The notes under the pieces: generated by a model
Seen by the model: the letters and a program-made list of their open reading frames with translations, nothing else
The model's database searches: none
What the model was told of the DNA's origin: nothing
Program-made: the position numbers and the translations under genes
In this document: one piece after another, positions 23,401-35,000 of the stretch
Numbering within the stretch: the stretch's first letter is position 1
Layout: each line of letters begins with the position of its first letter
From: Lytechinus pictus
Taxonomy: Eukaryota; Echinodermata; Echinoidea; Temnopleuroida; Toxopneustidae
NCBI RefSeq assembly: GCF_037042905.1
Contig: NC_087252.1
Location: forward strand, 23,734,401-23,798,400
DNA: 64,000 nucleotides
Direction: 5' to 3'

Positions 23401-26050
23401 TAGATTGTTATTAAAATTGTAAATGCAACAGCTGTGTAGCTATTAATTAATCTGTGGTGAAACTAGGCTTGGGTCATGTACAAAAATATCGCGCTCCTCA
23501 AAAAAAAAATTATAAGTAGGGTGTCCGAACTCATATTAGGCCTAAAAAAAGTGCTAGAATTTCATATTTTACATCTTTAAAACCATTAAATCACCATCTC
23601 TTTTCCATAATTCTCATAATAGAAGATACACAAAGACCCCAAAAGAAAACTTGACATCTGAATTACCTAACTTACAGCCTCCTCATATGGAGGGCAGCAA
23701 CAAAGTATTCGGATCTCTACTCCTGGCGGTTCTGAGCTGGGCCTTCCTCTGGAAACTACCGGTACCCCAGGTCATGTTCACTGACTTCATCTCCTCCTCG
23801 AGGCTCAGTATGACTCCAGGTGGTTTTGGGTCTCCCTCTCTCCTGAAATACACAGTCAAAAAGTGATAAACAGCTATTCATGAAAAAATCAGACTCTTAA
23901 AATGGTGGAAAAAATAATGAATTTCGATTTTCGGCATTTCAAAATCTCATCAAAATCCTCAAATCGTGTGTAAAGTGATTGGTGCGCAGACACGAGGCGC
24001 TGGCCACTATCATAATGTTAAATCTGAAATTGAATTGAAAATCATAACTGGCTGAGTCTCAGATTTTTTCCAAGACCAAGAAAATCAGTTTCACATTCGA
24101 TCACATATCTCTCTCATTTACTTATAACAATATATGGAACAATATCAACTGAAAGATTTTGTGAAATAAAAAGAAATTCATGTTAAATCTTAACACAAAT
24201 CGTAAGGTCAATATGATGTATGTGCGCAGACTTGCACCGGCATGGCAGCCACACATCCACGCCCGGCTAGTCGCGGCCGGCAGGCAGCGCTGAGGGGCAG
24301 TAACAGGATGTCCTGACGAACTCTAACGTTACAGCTAGCCCCGCAGCTAGCTGCGAGCCGCGTCATTTAACAAACTACGAAAAGAAAATCATAGAAAATT
24401 GTTAACTTACCTGTAGAGCCTACTGCGAATGTCTTAGCTTTCAAGTCATTGTCCAAATCTGGTCCGTGTGATTTCAGTGGTTGAATTATTATTAAAACGG
24501 CCTTCTTTATCCTTCTTTATCGCACTAGCACTCGATAAAAGTGCGGTGCAAATTAACGGCGCGGCGAAGATGGCTCTTTCAAATTCAAATTAGATTGGCG
24601 GTTTGCGTTTGGAATTGGCGGCGCTGGTTAATTTGCATAATTATACGGACGATAGCGATCAGTGGCACTCAGTGCGCATGCGCAGGCCCGCCCGCGCCCG
24701 GTGATTGAAGGAAGATCTGCTGAGTCAGGAATAATGAAGGGGGGGGGGGGGGTCTAAAGCAAGAAAGAGGTTTTAAAATAGATATACGAACTTCTTAACA
24801 TAAAAATTTCTTCTTGTTTGGTTTTGGTTGGCAACCAGTCAAGAAATGACGATTTTTGCCTCTGTTTTTGGAGCTTTTTTTTTTCTTTGAAAGTTTAAGA
24901 ATGAATTAGCTTAATATTTGTTCTTTATTTCTATTTTATTTATTTTCTTTTTCTTTGAAAGATAAAGATAGCCTTGCTTAACATGGCAAGGTTGTAAACT
25001 AGCAATAAATATGCGCGTTATAAATAGAAAAAAATAGCTATTCTATTCACCTTCAAAAATATTTTTAAAATATCAGTGAGTTAAAAAAAGAAAAATACAT
25101 TAATTTTTATATGATTTGTAAAAATAGTGTAAAATAGTCCTCTTTAACTTAAATTAGAAAAAAGGGATTAAATAGGAAGAAATTTTTTTCTCGCAACAAA
25201 TATCTAGGATAACAATTTTTTTAATGTAAACTAGAAAATTTCACTGAGAATAACATGTTTCGATTTAAGTTATATGGTAATATCGAACCACATACTTTAA
25301 TGAAACTTTTCAAGGTGGAAATATTAAAATTAACATAAAGAATAATTAAGTTAGTTATTATGTAGATATTTTTTTCCTCTTATCCTCAATCGAGCTGTGT
25401 ATAGGATGGATAAATGCATGGCATTTATTGTGGTAAAAGGCTGAATTACATGAATTTGTACAGAGCAAAATTTCAGTAAACAAATAAGCAACAAAAAAAT
25501 AACAAAGTATACTAATGTATAATATTGGAAAGGGGATACAAAAAGAAAAGTATACAGGGAGGGGGGGGGGGGAGTAATGTCAAAAGCAGGAACGGACAAA
25601 TGTTGGGAGTAGGCTAAATGTATATACCTTTAACATAATGAACATTTTCACATAAATATATATTTAACCAATGTTGAATGAATAACAATACATGTAGATT
25701 AAAGAGTGGATTGTATGAAATAATACTTGCTTTTTTTAAAGAAAAGTAACGCTTTGTTGATGGTAACAATAATAATAGTTATAGGAAACACATTCATGAA
25801 TGATAATCATAAAGAATTATCTCAAAAGGAATTAAAAACAAAGATAAGAGGACTTTGAAGTAATATGATCTGTACAAAAAATATAAATATTAATGTAAAG
25901 TGGGTTACAGCTATATTGAGCCAGTGACTTGTCGGATAAGAAATTTGAATGATTACTGCAGATATCAACAATTACAAAAATATTTCAAAAGTCAGTTACA
26001 GTTTAAGAGAAGCGACAAATAAAACAACAAAGGTATGAAAACATAGTTCT

Positions 26051-26081
<31 letters not shown>

Positions 26082-29000
26082 AACTCTGTTGGAAATAAGT
26101 ACAATGCATTACCACTATGCCTCTTATATACATATATATATATGTATATATTATATATGTATATACGGGTTCTTACTAGAATCAACTGGTAAGTCCTATT
26201 GGTTCTAACTGGTATCATTTGGTTTGATATTCCAGTATGGTTAATGGGTTTCAAGTGGGTTATGGGTGGCCTATGGGTTTCAACTGGTATAATCTGTTCC
26301 AGTTTGGTTTATGGGTTTTAACTGAAATCAGCTGGTAGATATATACTGGTAATGCCTATTGGTTCTAACTGGTATCAATTGGTTTGATATTCCAGTATGG
26401 TAAATGGGTTTCAAGTGGGTTATGGGAGGTCTATGGGTTCCAACTGGTAAAATATGTCCCAATTTAATTGATTTATGGGTTTTGACTGGAATCAACTGGT
26501 AGTATACCAGTAATGTATGTTGATTTTAACTGGTATCAATTGGTTTGATATTCCAGTATGGTTAATGGGTTTCAAGTGGGTTATGGGAGGTCTATGGGTT
26601 CCAACTGGTAAAATATGTTCCAGTTTGGTTTATGGGTTTTAACTGGAATCAACTGGTAGTATACCAGTAATGTATGCTGGTTTAACTGGTATCAATTGGT
26701 TTGAAATTCCAGTATGGTTAATGGGTTTCAAGTGGGTTATGGGAGGTCTATGGGTTCCAACTGGTATAATCTGCTCCAGTATGGTTTATGGCTTTTAACT
26801 GGAATCAGCTGGTAGATATGCCAGTAATGCCTATATTGGTTCTAACTGGTATCCATTGGTTTGATATTCCAGTATGGTTAATGGGTTTCAAGTGGGGTTA
26901 TGGGAGGTCTATGGGTTCCAACTGGAACACTCTGATCCAGTTTGGTTTATTGGTTTTAACTGGAATCAACTGGTAGGTATACCAGTAATGCATGTTGGTT
27001 CTAACTGGTATCAATTGGTTTAATGATATACCAGTATGGTTTATGGGTTTAAGGTGGCATTAACTGGTATATACACCTATTGGGTTTCTATGGGTTCCAA
27101 CTGGCATCAAATGGTCCAGTTTGGCTAATGGGTTTTAAACTGGAATCTATTGGTAGATAAACCAGAAAGGCCTATTGGTTTTAACTGGTATTAACTGGTG
27201 TACTAATTTATACCAGTATAGTTAATTGGTTTCAACTGGAATAAACTTGTATGTTTTCAGCATGTCCAGTTGGGACAATGGGTTTCAACTGGAATATACT
27301 GGCATGGTGGGAGTTTACCAGTTGTGCCAATTGGTTTCAACTGGTACCAGTTGACTCCAGTTGAAACCAGTTAAAATTTCAACTGGTTTCAACTGGTTTT
27401 TTTACCTGGGATGGCAACGATGTCTCCGCCCACACCAAAATCAATAGGCGGCTTTGCTTAATTGACCTTCATGCCACATTTGAAGATGATCGGAGAAGAA
27501 ATGCAGCTGGTAGAGCACTCACAAGGACATCTCTACTATTTCCACAAAAACTCTTGTTACCATGGCAACGATGTCTCCGCCCACACCAAAATCAATAGGC
27601 GGCTTTGCCTTACCATAATGGACCTTCATGTCACATTCAAAGATGATCGGAGAAGAAATGCAGCTGGTAGAGCGCTCACAAAACATCTCTTCTATTTCCA
27701 CAAAAACTCCTGTTACCATGGCAACGATGTCTCTGCCCACACCAAAATTAAAAGGCGGCTTTGCGATACCATACTCAACCTTCATGCCAAATTTGCAGAT
27801 GATCGGAAAAGAAATGCAGCTGATAGAGCGCTCACAAGGAAATCTCTGCGGCGGCGGCAGACGCGGCGCGACGAGGCCAAATCCATAGTATCCTCCGAAC
27901 TCTGTTCGGGGGATACAATAATGTGCCTCAGAATAGAATACTTCTGGATAGATGGCGCTATATAAATGCCTATTATTATTTTATTGTTATTAAAGTAAAA
28001 CTAATCATAAATCACTGTTACATAATAATGAATAAGATTTTTTTATAAAAATCAATCAATTACAAATAAGTTTAAGAGTGAGAATTTTCCTGACAATGCC
28101 CAAATACTATAGCAGCTCTTACTGATTGCCATTATACATTCTACGCACAACAGAGCTACATGTACTAATAACAATATCAATATACTTTTGGACAAATTGC
28201 TGTCATCATATCAAATCTTTAATGAATTATCATTTTTTTACCTGCACATAGTAGTAGAGAGGGTAGCCGGGTCCATAGTTATAGACAACCATGAAGTCAG
28301 GCACATCATCATCATTATAGAAACCAGCAGCTGGGGTACTGAAAGAATTAAATATAAAGAGTTAATGACATATTGTACAATGTAGACTTATATTATTTTT
28401 GCAGTGAGCGACAGGGAGCATGTCCTTTCAAATAGCCGAGATCATTTTGTGAGTGGTAAATACCACACATGCTTCAACGCTACGGAAGGCACTAGATATT
28501 GCTTTCTTAATTTTGTGTCTCATCAATTTTATCTATTTGTGGCTTAAACAGAAGAGATACGATTAATCTTGTAATCTATATCTCTCATAGTTCTCGACAC
28601 CTATGTACCTATGTAGGTAACAATTTATTTACTGAAGATGTACACTTGATTTGGGAGATTGCTTGTATCTCTACGTGTTTCACGGCAGTAGATTTTCTTA
28701 TTCTTGTACAAAGTAGCTCAATACTAGCCTGTTTTTTTCAGCACAAAAAAAATGCGGTGTCATGCAGGGATGATCCTTGGATAAATTTCTACACACTTTA
28801 ACCAACATATTTAATAAACAAATACCATTACCAATCCATGTGCAATTTGCAACTCTCCACCTACGTAAAGCAAATCGCTAACCAGTAGGAAGAATGTGAT
28901 TTAAAGCTGAAGAACCTGATCAGACGGTAGACATGTTGAAGCCTGTCTCATAGTATGCACCAATTACAAACATTGTATTAAGCTATATACATAAACAATA

Positions 29001-32000
29001 CATACTATTGATATTACTTACATTCTGTTGTTTAAATTGATGTCTTTGTAAATGCTGAAATCTTGTTCTACACCTATTTCACACACTATGCAACATTTCC
29101 AAGCTCTTACCTGTATGATTCTGAAGAAGGCATGGAATAATTCCAAAGCTGTTCATATGTCTGACCATTGAACGCTATAACGGTTGAATTGAACATGGAC
29201 ATGACAATGTCTTTGACCCTATCGCCAGTGAGGTCAACAAGGACAGGGGGCGTCATCACACCCTTGAAGGGGTCAGTATAGATGACCTTTGCCTTTTGAG
29301 GGAAGAGAAAGCAGAACAACCAATCGCCACTGAATACTATGATTTGAATATAATTTTACAATGACCACCTGGTTCAAGGAACCAATGGGATTTCAACAGT
29401 CAATGGTTGTCAAAAAAATTCTTAAATTCTCCTAGCAGCTGTCTAAACAAATTCTAGTATTTTCTACCATTTATTCTTTAATTCAACAAAATCTGCTAAA
29501 ACCACATGGTTATTTGAACCCATTTAGGCATTTTTTGCCATTGCGTCTGCAGTTAAAAACTGGCATGAATAGGTAAGTCGAGAATAGCTTTTTTCTTTTT
29601 CAACATTTGTCTGACAGATTGTCAGTTCTAAACCCTATCTACAGTTTTGTTTACCAGAGAAGCATAGATGTCCTACTGATACTATGGTAACAGTTGCATT
29701 ATGACAACTTGTCAGTGCAGGTGGTCTACATGACCATACTTACTTGAAATTATCACCCTGTTTCATTCTTGGTGTTACTTTATGTTTTGACTTCCTACTA
29801 GTAATTATATGATATTAGCATATGTGGAACAAAGTAAATTCACCTTTTAATACATCAAACAATTCATTGACTATATGCCCCTTTTGTCTCCTTGTTTCTA
29901 GTGTTGCTATAGCTTGTCTGTGGTCTATATTATGGTTGTTCCACTTAATATGTTTGTCATTTAACCTCCGACGAAGATTCTGCTAGGATCGAAAGCTTAG
30001 GCCCCTATTGACTTTCTTATGTTCATATTGTTAAAATTACCACATGCAGGCAAGGATAAGAAAAGTATACATGGAAATTATTCAGTACTCAAAAATACAA
30101 AGTTGAGAGTCTACGTATTGTAAATTAGGAGTGGATTATTTTTTTTACTTCAGGATAATTACTACAAGATATTGCCCTTCAAGATAATCATACTTGTAGA
30201 TATCATAATTAACATACCTGTGTCATGTTACAAATAATGATGTCATCGAGAGGTATAGCCCACAGGGAGCCTCCCACTGTCTCTCCCCCAGTTCCGAATA
30301 GAACCATGGCTTTCCCACCATGCTGGTAAAAAATCTACAAAAGAACAAAAGAAGAAATATTAAAAGGAGAGTGTGAGGTGGAGTACTAGGGTCGAGGATG
30401 GGGGGGGGGGGCAGGGGGAGGATGGGTGTGGAGGAAGGGGGACAGGAAGGAGGACAACAAATATTAATATGAGAGTATGGGGGAATACAAGGAGGAAGAG
30501 GGGTAGTAGTACAGGGCAGGGCGATAAAGAAGGGGAGCCACGACAGGGCCAGAGACAGGAACATATTAACAGGAGAGTATGAGGGGAAGTATATAGGGGG
30601 ATAGGGAGAGGGGCAAGAAGTAAGGGCAGTGTAGTAGCAGGGGCGAGAAGGGAGGGGATCAAGAAACCAGTGCAGGGACAGGGAAAGGGATGAGATTTGG
30701 GAGAATAATAATAATAATAATAATACTTAGTAATTATACAGCGCTTTTCCCAAAAGGCCAAAAGTGCTTACAATGAAAATATTTAAAATAAATTAAATAA
30801 TGCTAAAACTATGAAACCCTAGAATGAGGGCATTAGAAGAGGGGGTGTAGGGGCAGGGGCAGGGACAGGGGCGAGAGGGGAGGGTTGGGATAGCAGCAGG
30901 GACAGGAAAATATGAATTGTAGGAAGAGAGACAACGATTATCACAATATGCAAACAAGCCTGTATGATATCACAATATGGCATGTCATATGCAAGCTAAA
31001 TTCTTGCCATGCATTAACGAGTTCAAGGTTAAATACATTTACAGTATATGTATGAATGAACACAAATAAACAGACCTGAAGAGTATTATAGCAAAAGCTC
31101 CTACACATTTGCGGATAGAAAATTCACTACAAAAACATAAGATGAACCTTTAAAACTAACCTCGCACCCCTAGCACAAGCTAGTAAAAAAGTTTTGAACC
31201 GTGCTAGAAAGATCAGATATAATGTGTTCACAGTATGGAACACGGTGTGAAGTCAATGTCACACTCTTATTGGAGCATTTGAACAGCGTGAATCACAATT
31301 TTCACATGGTTCAGGATGTGAACACACTGTTAAAATCCACATTGTGAAACCATCACCTCACTTTTTAATCTGAGCATTTAAACAGGATGTATGACATCTT
31401 CATATAATCCATGATGTGAGCACAATGTGTGAACACTCCACTGAGGTGTCCATTCTTTACATTACAACTTTAGAGCATTTTAATCATGTCAACGACATCC
31501 TCATGTAATCCACTATATGTGAACACACTGTGAAGATCCAGACTGGTGAGGTGTCCACAGTGTAAAATCACCATCTTAAGGCCCGAGCATTGTTGGAGCG
31601 GTCGTGGAGTGGAGAGAAAAATCATCACCGCTCGCTACCGTTCACCACCATTTAACCAAAGTTGGCCTCCGTTAAGGCAACGCCGAATACGCTCGGCCAC
31701 TGCTGATGGTCCCTCCTACCGCTCCGAAAGTTTTGAGCTGCTCAAAATATTGCGAGCGGTGAGGAGCGGGCAATTTTCCGCTCCAGCAAAGTTGACTACC
31801 GCTCTAACAACGCCCAGTCAAAGTTTGGCACCGCTAGACGAAAGTTCGTAAACGCTTGGGTCCGCTAAGCCAACGCAGATATCTTGAATGCTGGACAACC
31901 ATTTTTGCAATTTTGCACGGCGGGGACGATTCCCCTACCATTCCATGAAATTCCGGGCATAATGTAAACAAAATGAAGGTTGATAATGCATATAAGGGCT

Positions 32001-35000
32001 ACCCAGCCATCTTCCAGAGATAAAAGTTACTTGTAGAATAATTTCAGCCAAAAACCCTCATCATAGTAAAACATTCGTTGTTATATACTCTGCGTTTTAA
32101 CCAAGTCTACACAGCTTGATAAAGCATGGTTAAAATGTTTCAGATTTCAAAGTATTTTTTTAATCTAATGATCATTTTGATGCCATAAAATTATTTTCAG
32201 GATCTCATACACACTTTTTAGGCATGTGAGAAGCATAAACCAACATTCACTCTGATCAATCTTAAAGTAACACATAACACAAAGTTTATATACTTCACAT
32301 TGTTTAGGGTAATTTTTCTTTTCACACATAGATTTTATGCAGCCCATCAAACTTTGGTATCAAAGTGACATCATACGGCTTTAAATTATGTTCAGTAAAT
32401 TCTACGCCCAAAATTACCCTTAATCTACATGTTAAAGTAAAAATATAACAAGGAAAATAATTTTGGCGCACTTTCAACTCATTCTGGCCCACTGTGCGAC
32501 GCCCGCATGCGCAGAACTCCGCTCTATCAATGCGGTGCCCATGTTTTCGATTTTTTCCCCAATTTTGTGAGCGTTGTCGAAATTCGACCTTCTCTCCCTA
32601 CCGCTCCACGACCGCTCCAACAACGCTCGGGCGGTGTGACCAGGCCTTTACTTTAATATCTGAGCATTTAAACAAGATGTATGATATCTTCACATAATCC
32701 ACTATGTGAGCACACTGTGTGAACACTTCACTAAGGTGTCCACAGTGTGAGATTTTCTTTAATACCACTGTTGAATTTAAGCATTTTAACAGTGTGAACG
32801 TGTGAATCACACTTTCAAATAGTCCATTATGTGAGCACACTGTAAGCACGTACTCCTCTTCAGTTTCCACATTGTCCAGTGTCCAGTGTGGGATTTTCTT
32901 TACACTAATAAATTTGAGTATTTTAATTGTGTCAATACATCCTCACATAATCCACTATATGTGAACACACTGCGAAGATCCACACTGATGGGGTGTCCAC
33001 AGAGTGAAATCAACTCACTTTAAAATTTTAGCATTTAAATAGGGAGTATCACATTATAGTCCATTATGTGAGCACACTGTAAGCACTCCACTTACATGTA
33101 GGTGTCCACACTGTCCAGTGTGAAATTTTCTTTATACTTTGATATAAATTGAGTGAGTGAAATCCTCACGAAATCAATTATGTGAACACATTGTGAACAC
33201 AGTATGTGACACTGGTTTTTCCTAGTCTGCAGACACAGACCCTTGGTCTTTGCAATTTGCATAGTGCATAATGCAGAGTCTGAAATAGTGAGACTAGATT
33301 CACTATGTACAATGTACTGTGGCTGGCTTTGATTATTTGACACAGAGAGCTTGGTATCTAGTCTTCACTCCAGACATGATATGATTGGTTAAAGTGTCAA
33401 ATATGAGTCTGCGCTTGCAGACTAGTCCTTTCCAGCATGGAACACAATAAAAAAGTAATAGACCAGTTCGTAGTTACTTCATGGACAATTTTGGTCAAAT
33501 GACCTTTCATTTCTTTCATTGAAATAGGCAGATTTCAAAGCAAGATAATATGTAAGGATGCCTTCCATAGCAAGATGAAGAAATTGAAAAGACAAGGTAA
33601 CTAGAATAGCATGTCATTGAATGCTCTATGAAGGTATTTGTTGCATTTCTACTTTGAATGCATATTACTTGGTAAACTGTGAAATACCAGTCGTTTGTGG
33701 ACGCATTGTTGTGGATGTAAATAAAAAGCACAATTCAAAAGATGATCAAGACATCTGAAAGATGGTGCGTATCTCATTAAATATTTGAACCAATGTCACT
33801 TTAGTACAAATGACCTTCCTCTGATCATGCGCAGAGTGGAACTACGAACTGGCTTATTGACTGAACTGGAGGTCCTCACAAATACCATGACTGATAAATT
33901 GTCAGATAGCATTGACACAATCTAAAGTGAACTCTACAGACCTTTAGTTTCATTATACTGTACTGACATAGATCTACCAGCATTTCTGATTAAATAATTA
34001 TCCTTAAGTGTTTTTCTTCATAGAATCTGTGTTTCTCACTAGGTGTTTTCAGACCACCTAGCTAGGACACAAGCATACCCGTTAATTGATGATAACTTCA
34101 AACCTCAAGATATTATTCCACATTCACACCAAAAGTGAAGAAAAAAATCTTGAAGTTAAGCACCTGCACAGTGTCACTATTAGGGATATTACAACCATTT
34201 TCCTTCCACATTGGCAAAAATATCTGGTATTCTCTGATCAGGGTTGATCAGGGTAAATTTCCTGATCATAGAATACCTGGTATGCTAGAACTTCAAGGCA
34301 GTCTGAATGCTCCTACTATTACAAGGAATTATTCTGGAGGTGATTCACAACAGAATAACCTCCTGTAAACAACTTCCATTGCCTTTAACCCACTACCTAC
34401 TGGAAGCATGCGATTCCTTTACAATGCCTATAGAAGTTACAGAATTTTGCAGTGAATACTGGGCAACATTTGTATAGTGTCAAGCACTGCTAAAATCATA
34501 AAAGTTATTTTTTTACTGGGCATTGTTGTAAAATTTAAAATCAAGGTGTGTGAACAGGGCCTTGTACCTAATCAATTGTAACTAATCAATATAATCAATT
34601 TCGTAATATTTACTTCAAGAATTTTGCACATTATCCTTGGTTAACACAGAGCTAGGAAGCACTCAGAATTGTGAATTCAGCACTGAATGTAATGTTATGA
34701 GTATACATTATATCGAAACCATTTTGAACAAACATGCAATTTAGCTGTTGGCATTGCTGGCTTTCCATAGTTGTGGTTGATCGCATCAATCGCAACTCTT
34801 TGTAAGACGGGGCCCTATCTTACCTGAGGAGAGTAATACGATTCCATGCCATCAGGTACTCCACAAGCGCTAATGACACTACCATCCGAGCCACTCAGAA
34901 GCATTACATTTCCACTATGGGTCACTGGAGCACCTAGCCAGGAAGATAAATTAGATAAGAGAGGGTACGTATACGAGTTAAAATATGGCTACCATCCTCA

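Larger units (their letters stand above)
14936..27410. mobile_element. 12.5-kb element with CCCAGGT termini and AACTGGT arrays
   Basis: The left end is CCCAGGTCAAAAAAACAGTT and the right end, reverse-complemented, is CCCAGGTAAAAAAACCAGTT. The Helitron repeat GTTACCATGGCAACG is interrupted exactly at these ends: GTTACCAT on the left and ATGGCAACG on the right. This implies a 2-bp AT duplication, or none if the terminus is TCCCAGG. Both flanks carry dense AACTGG/CCAGTT repeats (18716-19310 and 26165-27400). The cargo includes a promoter-like region, candidate spliced exons and two MITEs. No transposase was recognised, so the superfamily is unknown. Confidence 0.7.
14364..27913 (-). mobile_element. 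Non-autonomous Helitron, split by a 12.5-kb insertion
   Basis: Read on the minus strand, it begins TCCCCCGAAC at 27913 (preceded by A) and ends CTAG at 14364 (followed by T), as expected for Helitrons: 5'-TC, 3'-CTRR, insertion between A and T. A hairpin GCTCGGC-N10-GCCGAGC lies four bases before CTAG, which is the Helitron 3' hallmark. The interior holds tandem units of roughly 155 bp that start GTTACCATGGCAACGATGTC (one large diverged unit on the left, about three on the right). No Rep/helicase remains. Its host is the SINE at 14185/27984. Confidence 0.75.
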
